Shown here piece after piece: positions 44,786 to 56,880 of a DNA stretch of 64,000 bases. The DNA is from Impatiens glandulifera (taxonomy: Eukaryota; Streptophyta; Magnoliopsida; Ericales; Balsaminaceae), in NCBI RefSeq assembly GCF_907164915.1, contig NC_061862.1:85918846-85982845 (forward strand), given 5' to 3'. The notes beneath the pieces were generated by a model. It was not told the origin of the DNA. It saw only the letters and a list, made by a program, of their open reading frames with translations, and did no database searches. Each line of letters opens with the position of its first letter. Positions within the stretch are counted from its first letter, which is position 1. The position numbers and the translations under genes are program-made.

Positions 44786-46049
44786 TGTTAGATTAAATTA
44801 AATAGAGAAAAAGGGAAAATTTAATTAAAAGAGAAATAATTAATTAAGATTAAAATGCATTAATTGATTAAAATAAACTTAGATGAATAAGACTGAGTTT
44901 AATCAACACGACATAGTTTTGATAATGAATTTATAAGTGAATAAAACTAAGTTGTGCAAATGTCTATGCGCATGTACAGCTCAAGAAGCGCGATTAGACG
45001 TCTCTCTTCATCAGACGTCTTGGTCTAAAGAAGCGTGAGCAGACGTCTTGCTTCATCAGACGCCTTGCTTCAACAACAGTCTGAAGAAGCGCGAGCAGAC
45101 GCCTTGCTTCAGAAGCAGTTTGAAGAAGCGCGAGCACACGCCTTGCTTCAGCAGTAGTCTGAAGAAGCGCGAGGAGACGCCTTCCTTCAGCAACCGTCTA
45201 AAGAAGCGTCCGTTTATCTACATGACTCATCAGAATAGAGAACAGAAGTGTTCGTTATCAGTCGTCTTCCAAGTCAGCTTAATACGCCAAAAATATATAA
45301 CTACCACGTACTCAATTATTCCACTAGCTCGCGGTGTACCCTCCAGTACAACACGTTCTACCGAATATTCCGCACTACAATCCGGTACGTCACAATTCAA
45401 TAAATATATTCTTGCATACTATCTCGTATACTTGTCGTACATCCATCAGAAAGCTTACACATATCCAAGAGATAATTCGACCGTTGCTACACTTCAATAT
45501 AAAAGGTGATCAGAGTACAACGGCGAACTCTCTCTTCCGTATTACGAATTTCGAATTGTTAAGCTTTGTGTTTACTCTCTAAGATTACTTTGTAATTCAC
45601 TAAGATAACATGAGCTATAGTTTATTGTTCTACCTGAGTGTATTTTCAGTAATTGTAAGTTGAACAGAACATTGTCTGTTCAATAGTGAGTGATAACTAG
45701 GAGTTCAGAAACAGGCAGCTATTAAGTCTTATATTCTGACTGGGTCTGTGTAGTTGCTATACGAACCAGAGTCTTTTAGTGAAAATTCTTCTAGAAACAG
45801 AAGAAGGGGTGACGTGACGTAGGAGTTTTATCTCCGAACATCCATAAAACTCTTGTGTTATATCATTTCTGCATCTAACAGTCTTGCATCTGCTGCTTCA
45901 AATCTAGCAAGCATTTCCGCACTTGAATCCTTTCAAGAGTTTGCGATAATTTTTGAAAAATAGAAACAGATCTTAATCTCTAACAGGATTAAAATCGAAT
46001 TGAAAGTGATAATTAGCACAACAATATTCAACCCCTATTATTGTTGTCA
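44786..46049 (+). repeat. 3' LTR of the second Sirevirus-like element
   Basis: It starts TGTTAGATTAAATT after the polypurine tract and ends near ATTGTTGTCA (46049), about 1.26 kb, similar in length to the first element's LTRs. It contains GGGGTGACGTGACGTAGGAG...CCGAACATCCATAAAA, the counterpart of the block in the first element's LTR. The right edge is set by the CA end only, since no partner LTR is present. Confidence 0.75.
44975..45215 (+). repeat. 48-bp tandem repeat inside the LTR
   Basis: About five units containing GAAGAAGCGCGAGCAGACGCCTTGCTTCAG. The unit is a multiple of three, so the plus strand is open with a 16-residue periodic peptide ('KKREQTPCFRSSL'). I take this as an effect of the repeat. 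Confidence 0.8.
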
Positions 46050-46799
<750 letters not shown>

Positions 46800-48690
46800 A
46801 GATGCGTAAGCACCGTTCATTTTTCATGACATCAATGATGTTAGCTCCTCTTATGGTCGTGATTCAATGTGCCACGACAATAGAGGTCATATCGACCATG
46901 ACTGGATCCAACACGTCTTGAACCACGCGTTCGGACTCAGCATCGAGTGCACCCGTAGCCTCGCTAGGCAACAATATCTTCGGGTCTTTCACGTTCGCTC
47001 TCGCTATAGCTATCCTCTTCTTTTGTCCCCGGGACAATTGAATTCCCCTTTCTCTGACATTAGTCTCGTAACCTCAGGCAACGAGGCTATGAAGTTGTGA
47101 GCATTGGCGGATTTTGCAGCCGCAATGATCTCATATTCGGTCCCCTCACCTTGCTTTCCATATGCTATGTTGGTGCGAATGGACTCGTTGAAAAGGATCG
47201 GATCGTGGCTTGCCAATCTCATTTCTTGCCTTAACCAACTTCTCTTTAACTTTCTAATCACAACTCCATTTAGAAATATGTGGCCCGTGTCGGGATCATA
47301 GAACCTTTGATTAAGCTGATCACCGTCGATTTCTCACTCCCACTCTCCCCAACAAGCGCAAGCGTCTACGCAACAAACTCAAACATTTTTAGCTTCACAA
47401 AATTTAATGAAAAAAAAACATGAACGTAACTTAAAAAAGTGTAACCACAAGGGGTTAAGCACATAGCCCGCAAACATACTTAATCATTTAACCATGCGAA
47501 GAATTTGTTGTTTGACGGGCTTGAACGCAGGACCTCTCAAAGAAACTGGAGATATCCACCTCTTATTGTCGCTAGGCTAGAATAGGAGATTAAACGTAAT
47601 TATATGTTTACAATTGAGATGTATTTATCGATTCTAATGGGAATTAATGGAACTTCTAGAGGAATTTTTTATCAATATATATAGTTTTTTTTTAATAAAG
47701 GGAGCTAGCATTACAAACCCACAGCCATAACCCCTCTTACATCAATATATATAGTTTTATTACTATATATATTGATCATTTTAAAAAATTTAAAATATTC
47801 AAACAATTTGAGCTAAACCCTAACCCTAATTAAGGTGTTCTTAGAGTTACGAATACATACCTTTCCCGATGGGATAAGTAGAGATAAGTCTCGAAAAACA
47901 TGAACATATTGTCTTGTCGGATATTTGAAACTGATATGATCAAGCTCAATGTCACCTTTGACAACTACTAAAAAGGTTCCATCATCACTTCTTGAATCAA
48001 TAATCGGTTTCCTATCAAGGATTTCAAAAATGGATGATGTAGATTCCTTAGCTTTTGCAATATCTAGAGCTAAGGTTGTGGTTTGTGAAATCCCAACTGT
48101 CACTGTCCATGCAAAGAAAACCTACATGCATGAAATTCCATGTAGAGAAGAATCATAAATTATTTACTACGTTCCATTTATTAATTCCTCAAATATAGAT
48201 ACAGAGATAGAATATATACCTTGAATACATCTGAAAAATTAACTTTCCCATGTTTAACCAAAATCGACCCAAAGTAGAAACAAAATGCATTCGTGCAATA
48301 GAGAACGAAGAACCCGAAACCAAAATTTATTCCACTTGCTATCCCGATTCTAACTTAATGTTTCACATGCGTTTCACATTTTCTTACGTACATATCAATT
48401 ACTTTATTCTCAACACAAAATGATGCGACATTTCTAATACTTCCAACCGCATCGTTTGCTACTTGACTTGCCTCTTCATATGATAAGACCTTGAGAATGA
48501 TGAACGCTAATATCCAGTTGGCGGTAAACACTATGATTACTCTGGCCACCACCGTTGCTATGTTTTGAATAGCTAAAGTCAATGTACCACCAACAAGTCC
48601 CTTCACATTTTCCGCGTCTGTTGACAATTTTTCTCCCACCGCACTAGTGAAAAATGTGGTTTCAATCAAGCACATCAAGCGTTTGTATAT
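46800..48690 (-). pseudogene. ABCB (P-glycoprotein-type) transporter, C-terminal half, decayed
   Basis: Minus-strand exons of the second half of a full-size plant ABCB transporter, a plasma-membrane ATP-driven efflux or auxin-type pump. 48678-48355 encodes part of the second membrane domain ('EEASQVANDAVGSIRNVASF'). 48103-47830 encodes the linker into the nucleotide-binding domain ('KAKESTSSIFEILDRKPIID', 'ISFKYPTRQ'). 47350-46800 encodes the domain itself: Walker A is 'GESGSEKSTV', where a Gly is replaced by Glu, 'HDPILFNESIRTNIAYGKQG', the signature reads LSRGQKKR only after a frame change, and Walker B ends PSEATGALD, with the usual Asp lost. The H-loop 'VVAH' is followed by a stop. It is truncated at 48690 against a copia gag fragment. 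Confidence 0.88.
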
Positions 48691-48719
48691 GATTAAGACA
48701 TTGTCGTCTCTAATTTACA

Positions 48720-49140
48720 TCAAGCAGAGATTCTTCAAGTTTATAATGGATGAGGGAAAGGACTTGTAGACGCATCTCGATGATTATGTCAAGATTCTCC
48801 TTAATTTGGAAAACATTGGGGGGAAATACAAGGATGAAAATAAGGCGCTGATACTTTTGAATTCTTTACCGAAGTCGTATGAGACATTCATAGACATACT
48901 CGGGAATTGGATAAAGGAGTTTACCCTCGATAATGTGATGAGTGCGTTGAGATCGAAGGACCACAAGAAGAAGAATGAAGAGAGCAATGTAAGTGGATAT
49001 GGACTCTTGATTCAAGGGAGAACAGAGTGGAGAGACAATAAAAACAAGAAAAAAGGCATTCAAAATCTCTCGGAAAGAAATCTACTAAGTGCTACAATTG
49101 TGACAAGGAGGGGCACTTTAAACAAGATTGTCTATATTTG
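48720..49140 (+). pseudogene. Copia gag fragment
   Basis: 'YVKILLNLENIGGKYKDENK' and 'LLNSLPKSYETFIDILG' are the conserved C-terminal Gag (UBN2) blocks. After a frame change a zinc knuckle 'CYNCDKEGHFKQDC' is readable at about 49091-49133. The N-terminal part of gag is missing. Confidence 0.8.
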
Positions 49141-50686
49141 AGTAACGACGGGAAGAAGAGCGGAGAGGCGGTGGTTGTTCAAAAGGTTAAGAATGAGTAT
49201 GAAAGTACCGACATTCTCGTTGTCTCCACTATTCAGTTCGACAAGCGTTGGATTATGGATTACGGATGTTCGTTCCATATGACACCTAATGAGAATTGAT
49301 TCAAGGCCTATAAGAAGACTTCGGTGGGCGAGGTTTTGTTAGGTAACAATAATTTTTGTAGAGTGATGGAGATCAGAATAGTGCATTTGAAGATGCATGA
49401 TGAAATCTATAGGATATTGACAGACGGACGACACGTCTCGGACCTTTGGAGGAATTTAATCTCTCTCGGCTCACTAGACCAACTTGGTTTTGCATGGAAG
49501 GGTGAGAAGAACGTATAGAGGGTCACAAAGGGGTCACTAGTGGTAATGAGAGGCGTGCGAGAGAAGAGTTTTTACTTCTTTCAAGGAAGCACCTTGGTTA
49601 GTGATATGGCGGCAGTGACGGAGCCTTGAGTTGTATCGCCCAAGAGTTTATGGCATAAGAGATTGGGGCACATGAGTGAGAGGGCTTGAAGGATTTGAGT
49701 AAGAGGCTATTTTGGCAAGGATAAACTTGATGATTTTGAGTTTTACGAGAACTTCATATACAATAAAGCTACGAGGATGAAGTTTGGGTGGTCGGTTGAG
49801 GTGACTCAGGAGACGCTCAGTTATGTTCACTCAGACTTGTGGGGGTGGCATGGACTTCAACTCTAGGTGGAGGTTGGTACTTTATCACCTTCATTGATGA
49901 TTGTTCGCGCAATGTTTGGGTATACATCTTGAAGCACAAGGATGAGGCATTTGCTAAATTCAAGGAGTGAAAGAAGATGGTAGAGACTCAGACCGGAAAG
50001 AAGGTTAAAAAGCTCTAAATAGATAACAATTTGGAATACATATGCAATGAGTTCAATTATTTTATCAAGGAAGAAGGGATGGTTTGTCACAAAAATGTCC
50101 GACAGACACCGCAACAGAATGTCTTGGTGGAGCGAATGAACATAACGCTACTTGAGCATGTCTAGTGTATGTTGTTTGAGGTCGGTCTACCGAAGAGGCT
50201 TTGGGGTGAAGCGGTTAATACTACGGCTTATCTTATCAATCATTGTCTATTGATGGCGTTGGAATTCAAGACACCGGAAGAAGTTTGAAATGGCGCTCCT
50301 CCAAAACTCGACAACCTGAAGGTATTTGGGTGTGTGGCTTACATGCACCAACGGGATTAAAAGCTTGATCCAAGAGCGAAGTAGTGTATATTCGTTGGAT
50401 ACTCTGAGGGAGTAAAGGATTGGAAATTGTTTACAAAGACGGGGAGACAACCAAGTGCATCATTAGCCATGATGTGGTCTTTAAGGAAACCGAGACTATT
50501 ATAGAGAAACGCGGTTAGTTGAAGATGGAGAAGTTGCTAAATAGAGGACCGAGTTTGAGGTGGAGTTCCTAGGAGGGATAACTAAAGAATCAGTAGACAC
50601 GGGAGAGGTTAGTGAATAGGATGAAACAGATGGTTAGGTAGAGGAGGAATGTACGGATTTGGAAGAGAACCTTATCTCCTACCAGT
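49141..50686 (+). pseudogene. Copia protease-integrase, decayed
   Basis: The protease motif is altered to 'MDYGCSFHM' (the active-site Ser of DSG is Tyr). Pre-integrase 'LWHKRLGHMSERA' is followed by stops. The integrase core is recognisable as 'SYVHSDLWG' (49825-49850) and later 'GEAVNTTAYLINH'-type sequence near 50205-50240. The region ends at the gap. Confidence 0.75.
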
Positions 50687-51186
50687 NNNNNNNNNNNNNN
50701 NNNNNNNNNNNNNNNNNNNNNNNNNNNNNNNNNNNNNNNNNNNNNNNNNNNNNNNNNNNNNNNNNNNNNNNNNNNNNNNNNNNNNNNNNNNNNNNNNNNN
50801 NNNNNNNNNNNNNNNNNNNNNNNNNNNNNNNNNNNNNNNNNNNNNNNNNNNNNNNNNNNNNNNNNNNNNNNNNNNNNNNNNNNNNNNNNNNNNNNNNNNN
50901 NNNNNNNNNNNNNNNNNNNNNNNNNNNNNNNNNNNNNNNNNNNNNNNNNNNNNNNNNNNNNNNNNNNNNNNNNNNNNNNNNNNNNNNNNNNNNNNNNNNN
51001 NNNNNNNNNNNNNNNNNNNNNNNNNNNNNNNNNNNNNNNNNNNNNNNNNNNNNNNNNNNNNNNNNNNNNNNNNNNNNNNNNNNNNNNNNNNNNNNNNNNN
51101 NNNNNNNNNNNNNNNNNNNNNNNNNNNNNNNNNNNNNNNNNNNNNNNNNNNNNNNNNNNNNNNNNNNNNNNNNNNNNNNNNNNNNN
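50687..51186. other. Assembly gap, 500 N
   Basis: Exactly 500 N, a conventional placeholder length, so the real distance is unknown. It falls where the reverse transcriptase of the third copia element should be. Open frames of X across it are artefacts. Confidence 0.99.
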
Positions 51187-51860
51187 GCATACACTCCATA
51201 TGTGAGTGTCGTCGGGAGTCTAATGTATGTCATGGTATGTACGCGACCCGATCTTGCTCACACAGTCAGTCTTGTTAGTCGTATGGCGAACTTAGGGAAA
51301 GAATATTAAGAGACGACAAAGTGGGTTCTCCATTACGTTGGGGATCCTTAGATGTCGGTCTTTGTTTTAAACGGACGGGTGTAGGTGATGATTAGTTGAG
51401 AGGATATATTGATGTTAATTTTGTAAGTAACTTGGACAAGAGAAGGTCCCTAACAAGATATGTGTTTACCCTATTTGTTGTTCGGTAAGTTGGAAGGCAC
51501 AATTATAATCTGTAGTTTCCCTTTCAACAACGAGACCGAGTATATCGTTGTGACGGAGGGGCGGTCAAGGAGTCACTTTGGTTGAAGGGTCTCGTGGGTG
51601 AATTTGGAGTGAAGAACGATAAAGTGAAGTTGTTTTGCAATAACCAAAGAGCCATACACTTGTCCAAGAACTCGATGTTTCACGAGCGCACAAGCACATC
51701 GACATTCGACTTCACAACATTCGAGATGTCATAGCGAGTGAAGCGATAGTTGGGGAGAAGGTTCGCACATGAAAATCCCACAGGTATGGCCATGAAGGTG
51801 GTGATGGGAATCAAGTTTCGAAAATATTGTGACTTAATTCATGTCACAAAGATTGGAACA
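51187..51860 (+). pseudogene. Copia RNase H remnant
   Basis: 'PYVSVVGSLMYVMVCTRPDL' directly after the gap is the conserved sequence just before copia RNase H. After 51309 the reading is broken, but the order up to the catalytic-region remnants near 51530-51560 is still visible. Confidence 0.75.
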
Positions 51861-51939
51861 TAATCGGAGAAGTGGGAGGATCAGGTTCTAGGGTGTTCTT
51901 AGTGATAAGGCTCATTTGTTTGACAATAGACATAGAGGA

Positions 51940-52475
51940 AAGGTGGAGAATTTATAAAATTGGGCCTAGGATTTGAGGCCCAATTTGGTGTGCCTCAATA
52001 TTAGGTACAAAAAGGGGAAGGAAGATTACTGTGCGATTATTTCTTGAATTCATAAAGGCATGAAATCACATAATGTTGAAGATGTCAATCAAATCGTATT
52101 ATTAAGGAATGTCAACTAAATCGCCACGAGATCATATCATGGTGGAGATGTCAAAGATATCACATTAACGTTACCCAATTATAAATTCTAAAGCCTATAT
52201 ATATACATTGTAAACGAGAAGAGATGGTGAGATTAAAAACCTAGAACAAATAGAGAGAGATAGAGTTTATAATCCCTATTATACCTCTATTGAATCGATT
52301 CTCCGAAAATAGGATGTAGGACATAGTTGATCCAAACCTGGGTATGATTCTTGTGTGTTGTGTCGTTATTTCAATTATTTCTTACTTGTATGCTATTGTT
52401 CTGCACTTCACTGCAGTTTCTATTTTTCCGCTTTTATCTTAAGATGATAGTTTTCACCACAACAACCATTCTCCT
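51940..52475 (+). repeat. Probable 3' LTR of the third copia element
   Basis: A purine tract (GAGGAAAGGTGGAGAAT) precedes sequence beginning TATAAAATTGGGCC. The end, near TTCACCACAACA, has the CT-rich AGATAGAGTTTATAATCCC and CTTTTATCTTAAG blocks common at LTR ends. The canonical TG start is not intact, so the borders are approximate. Confidence 0.5.
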
Positions 52476-52479
52476 ATGT

Positions 52480-53133
52480 TAATTGATTTTCCTTATCGAG
52501 TTCAATAAATCCCCCAAGATCATTACTGGCCCGATTAAGAAGATCATGATTCCACATATTTGTTGTCATTCCAAACAATTGAATCCATGTACCCCTCTTT
52601 ATCTAAGGGCGTTCTTATATTGTTTCGGTCGCCACAAACATTTGTGTTTCAATATTAACTGCGTCAACCATCAATGAGTCGTCGGATTCTTTCCTCGACT
52701 AAAGATCTAATACACTTATCATTGGCATAATAAATGTTGTTTTAAATTCTTTCCACATAGCAGCAATATCTTCCGCGAGAATTGAATTCATACCAAAAGA
52801 CGCTTTCATGAGTTCCTGATCCTAAGACACCCTTGGTTCCACGTCAAACGTTTGAAGGGCCCGACGTAGAAACTTTAATTGAACCAAATCAACATCAATC
52901 GCTCTTTTTTCTATTCTTAATTTTCGATATAGCCACAACTCAGGGTGTGTCTCCAACATTCGAAATTCAAAAGATTTAGATTCGACATGAACCGCCTTCG
53001 TCGAATCGACCCAAACAAACTATTTCCTAGCGCCTCCCACTGCATATGTCTGAACTTCAACCTCATGAGGATCTGGTTGCACCGCTCCGAGCCTAGTTTG
53101 CTGCATAGGTTGTGTGTTTAAACTAGAGACCAT
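52480..53133 (-). pseudogene. DUF4283-like remnant (LINE ORF1 or retrogene)
   Basis: From the ATG at 53131-53133 the minus strand reads about 215 codons with few stops. A first block has 'KAVHVESKSFEFRMLETHPE' and a later one, after a frame change, 'WIQLFGMTTNMWNHDLLNRA' and 'GGFIELDK', the pattern following the DUF4283 core in LINE ORF1-type proteins. No neighbouring reverse transcriptase is seen. Confidence 0.5.
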
Positions 53134-53689
53134 TTTCCTTCCTTTAATTGTTAACACGGAAGTCTAGTAGATGACCGACACCTTTCTTGTTCAAAAGTTT
53201 AAAGTTTCTGATCAACATCTATTTCTATATTTATCGGAAATAAGTTAACGGTTGGAGAAAGAGAAAAAAAATAAAGATTAATTATCAAAATATATAAAAT
53301 CTTTCAGTATTAAACTTATTTAAATGATTAAAAAAAGAAAATACTAACCAAAATTAAAAACGTTATAATTTGACAAACAAATTTGGTCCTTTTTTTTAAA
53401 AAATTAATTAATATATTTATATATTAAAAGTAAAAAATATCTTTATTCTGCTCTCTAATCTCTCTTGAATGTAGTTGCCAGTTGGAGCTGCAGTCCAGAT
53501 CTTCTGATACCGATTGGCCGTGTTCCCCTATTGCGGACCAATCAGATTGCAGCATTATTATTTTAATAATAAATCAATCTGGGTAGGCGACGGAGGGAGG
53601 GAAAATCCGGATTTCATCCCGGGTTCACACAAGACGCCGTTAACGGGCAGCGTCTGTTAACGCCAGGAAATTATATAATATTCATATAG
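53134..53689. other. Left flank of the second MULE
   Basis: AT-rich to 53450, then GC-richer, with GACGCCGTTAACGGGCAGCGTCTGTTAACGCC (53632-53663), which contains an internal repeat of CGTTAAC. The outer terminus of the MULE may be here, but I could not define a terminal inverted repeat because the right terminus may be outside the window. Confidence 0.4.
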
Positions 53690-53696
53690 CACCCGG

Positions 53697-54735
53697 ATAA
53701 GATATCTTCGCTCAGGGCACCGTGTCAGAGGGAAGGGTGAGAATGCGATGGGAGCGAAGATCTCCACGCCCGTTGCCCTGACCCCATGTAAACCCCCCAT
53801 ACCCACCCATGAGAAGACCGCTTGCCTTTCATGAAAATAACTTACACATCTATGTAAAGACCAAATTGAACATTATTTATATTTCCGTTTATTAAATATT
53901 AATTTAATTTATTGAAAATCACATGCAGCGATATAATATTCGCTTCAATTAATTCATTTATATAATAATCATACTGATACCAGATAATATATCTTCGCTC
54001 AGGGCACCGTGTAGAGAGAAGGGTGAGATGCGATGGGAGCGAAGATTTCCACGCCCGTTGCACTGACCCTCATGTAAACCCCCCATAACCCAGCCATGAG
54101 AAGACCGCTTGCCTTTCATGAAAATACACTTACACGTCTATGTAAAGACCAAATTGACATGTATTTTATATTTCCGTTTATTAAATATTAATTTAATTTA
54201 TTGAAAATCACATGCAGCGATATAATATTCGCTTCAATTAATTCATTCATATTTTTTTTTTAGGAATTGTATTAAATTTTTTTGGCCTAGAGAACCTCAG
54301 GAGCGAAGATATATTTGCTTCAATTAATTTTAATAAAAACATCATGTAAACCCCCCAACCCACCAATGAGAAGACCGCCTTCCTACCATGGAAATACACT
54401 TACCCATGTATGTAAAGACCAAATTACATGGATTTATATTTCCATTTATTAAATATTAATTCAATTAATTAAAGATGACATGCAGCAACCGAACAAATCT
54501 TCGCTTCAAGTACTATACTAATTAATTTTTTTTGTTTATATCCGTTTATTAAATATTAATTCAATACTTTAAAATGACATGCATGAAACGAACAAATATT
54601 CGCTTTAATTATTGAACTCTCATTGTTTTATTTTTTTTACGAGGAGACGATTGAAAGCGAATATTTATTCGTTTCACATATTTTTAGCCTGACGTTCATG
54701 TAAAACCCCCTTCCCTCCCATGAGAGTACCGCTTC
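53697..54735 (+). repeat. Left subterminal tandem repeats, about 290-bp unit
   Basis: Units starting near 53697, 53987 and 54290 share ATATCTTCGCTCAGGGCACC, CATGTAAACCCCCC, ATGAGAAGACCGC, ATGTAAAGACCAAATT, TTTATTAAATATTAAT, and CATGCAGC followed by ATTCGCTTCAATTAATT. The first two are nearly identical. Later ones are shorter and more diverged. Confidence 0.9.
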
Positions 54736-54954
54736 AATTAATTGATTTCCATATAGAATACCCATTCGCCCAGATTCAATGGAATAAATAGACGCTTTGT
54801 GAGAGAATATTTGTTCGCCTAGACCATGTTCCATGTAAAATGGATTGAATAGTCGCTTCTCGAGAGAACATTTATTTGCCCCTGGTCCATGTGTCATGTG
54901 AAATGGAATGAATAGTCTCTTTTCGAAAGAAGACATGTTCGCCCAGGTTACATG

Positions 54955-54965
54955 AATATATATAC
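54955..54965 (+). promoter_or_regulatory. TATA box of the BRCT gene
   Basis: AATATATATACCCC, about 130 bases before the ATG at 55094, followed by a CT-rich leader (CATCTCTCTCTCTTCCTGCC). Confidence 0.55.
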
Positions 54966-55093
54966 CCCCTAATATGATTATTTTATAATCATTTCTGCCC
55001 GATTCATCTCTCTCTCTTCCTGCCTCCTTTCACGGCGATTCGCAACCGGCTCCCCGTCGACCAAACCAGAAGCAACATTTTCACGTCTCCACA

Positions 55094-56266
55094 ATGGTAC
55101 GTATTCCTGAATAGTAACTTTTCATATTTAGGATTATGGAACTACTAAACTAGATTATGTTATGTGATGTCGTTGTCTCATTAATCTTTAGGAAACCCTA
55201 CTCTCAAAATGTAACCTTCAATGAAAATCCATCGTATTTTAGGAAAACTTACCTAGTGTTAGGGTTTAGGATACTATTTCCATGAAACCCTAGTGAAAAC
55301 TAACAAAGACCGTTTTTTTCCATGCATCTGCAGGCAACCGCCACAGCTTCCGTGCACAACTTTGGCAAAGACTGGATTTTATGCCCAAATCAATTAACAA
55401 GTGAAGAGATAGTACTATTCTTGACATATCTCCCTTTTTTTCCATATTGTTTAAGTTTTCATCCTGTGTATCTGAAATATTTATGATTATTCTTAAACAG
55501 CACTTGATGCAACAATATGCTAACACATGTGGTGCCACGGTGACAATGAGGTGGCGAGACGATGTGACCCACGTCATAGCATCCACCGATGCTAATGGTG
55601 GATGCAGTCGCACTATCAAAGTATTGAAGGCAATATTGAACGGGAGTTGGGTCCTTACCATTGATTGTGAGACTCTGTTATTCTTAACCCTTTACTGTTA
55701 ACTCAATATTCATTTTCACATATATGAAACTAAAAACACCTATTGCTTTTGTACAGGGATAAAATCATCAATCAGATTTAACTGTTACGTGGACGAGGAA
55801 CCGTATGAGGTGCAGCGAGATAATCATGGGACTGTGGGCGGTCCAAGAGCTGGCAGAATGCGGTATTTGAACAATGTAAGTTTGTCTTATTCCTACTCCT
55901 CCTCCATATGATATTCAATTCTCCATGATTACTAAAATGTTTTGTATTTTCTTTCAGCTGCCGAAACTGTTCGACAGTTACACCTTTATATTTGTAGGTG
56001 AATTCATCCCGGCTTACAAACTGGATCTTACGGGGTTTGTAATTGCTGGAGGAGGTACGACTAAAGAAATGGAGAATCCATTTGTTGAGCCCGAGGACGA
56101 CAAAACTATAGTTGTATACGACAAGTCTCGGCACGATGTTAATGAACTTGTTTGGGTATTTGAGGCAGAGAATCCTTTGAAGACATATTTGGATGTGTTT
56201 GGTGTTCCTCACACAAGCTTGCTAGAATCCATTGCTGCTTGTGATTTGCAGCCTTTGTTGTTGTAA
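55094..56266 (+). CDS. BRCA1-like tandem-BRCT protein, five exons, 224 aa, intact
   Basis: Exons: 55094-55096 (the ATG alone), 55334-55411, 55501-55666, 55757-55875, 55958-56266. All introns are GT-AG and all phases agree. The exon 3/4 join restores the Trp of 'TIDWIKSS'. The first BRCT repeat includes 'DWILCPNQ', 'VTHVIASTDANGGC' and 'VLKAILNGSWVLTIDW'. The linker has 'VDEEPYEV' and 'GPRAGRMRYL'. The second repeat has 'KLFDSYTFIFVGEFIPAYK', 'AGGGTTKEM' and ends 'LLESIAACDLQPLL'. These are the hallmarks of the C-terminus of plant BRCA1/BARD1, a phosphopeptide-binding module in DNA repair. RING and other BRCA1 parts are absent. It lies inside a FAR1-type MULE upstream of and parallel to the transposase. 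A decayed relative lies beside another MULE at 28633-29285. Its role in the element is unknown. It may be captured host sequence or an element-encoded helper. Confidence 0.88.
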
Positions 56267-56880
56267 TAGACATGTGTTGGTTGAATTTGTTACTGAATAT
56301 TTGAATATTTTGCATTCTTGAATTTGTTAATGTCATATTTGATTTCAGATTATCTTTTTTGTTCTTCGAATTGTGTTTTTTAAAACACCAGCATTATATT
56401 ACACTAAATCTTGAAACATGAAGAAATAATGTATAACTTGAAGTATAAATGTTTATTCATTTATTAATACATAGCAATCTATGTAACTTAATCGCCCCTA
56501 ATGTGATAAATAATTAATATGTTTTAAAACAACTGTCAAAATAATATTTCTAAAACAATTGTCAAAATACTAATGTGAAGCAATCTTCGCTTACTGATTG
56601 ATTGATTTATTAATATTAATTCATAATAATTTTACTCATTTAATTATTAAAATCAAATATTTTTTTTAACAAGTCACCTCACCGCCACCTAACACCTGCC
56701 ACCTTTTCATTAAATGTTGCATGCAGTAAGCCATGCTGCTAGCTAGACAAAGTTTGTACTGTTCTCTCTCTCACCTGTACGACCATTTCTTCGCCGGAGT
56801 GATACTCCATTGTCTACCATCGACCTCTCCTTTGCCGAAGACTTCATTATAATATCAATCCATCTTCCTAAATTAAAATG
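56267..56880. other. Spacer between BRCT and transposase genes
   Basis: 3' flank of the BRCT gene, then AT-rich DNA with GAAGCAATCTTCGCTTACTG (56576-56595). From 56700 a CT-rich segment is the probable leader of the transposase, ending in ATG|GTATGT (56878-56886). Confidence 0.5.

Larger units (their letters stand above)
35935..46049 (+). mobile_element. Second Sirevirus-like copia element, 5'-truncated and decayed
   Basis: It begins inside protease and runs through integrase, a multiplied RT segment, RNase H, a spacer, one accessory gene, a polypurine tract and one LTR. No 5' LTR, primer site or gag is present. The protein blocks are those of the minus-strand element at 11270-25243, and the post-pol gene is the same type, so both belong to one lineage. 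Many stops and frame changes indicate an older insertion than the first. Confidence 0.85.
48691..52475 (+). mobile_element. Third copia element, 5'-truncated, decayed, containing the gap
   Basis: It starts inside gag and continues through protease, integrase, a 500-N gap, RNase H remnants and a probable 3' LTR. The motifs ('MDYGCSFHMTPNEN' for protease, 'LWHKRLGHMSERA' for pre-integrase) are of a different copia lineage from the two Sirevirus-like elements, closer to the Tnt1/Tork pattern. Many stops are present. Confidence 0.8.

Noticed and set aside
45048..45509. A 153-codon frame with a 16-residue repeat in the second element's LTR
   Set aside because: Periodicity is explained by the 48-bp tandem repeat, and LTRs are normally non-coding.
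50649..51309. Open frames spanning the run of N
   Set aside because: They consist almost entirely of unknown residues.
53632..53663. GACGCCGTTAACGGGCAGCGTCTGTTAACGCC as a terminal inverted repeat of the second MULE
   Set aside because: No inverted partner was found within the window, so it cannot be called a terminus.
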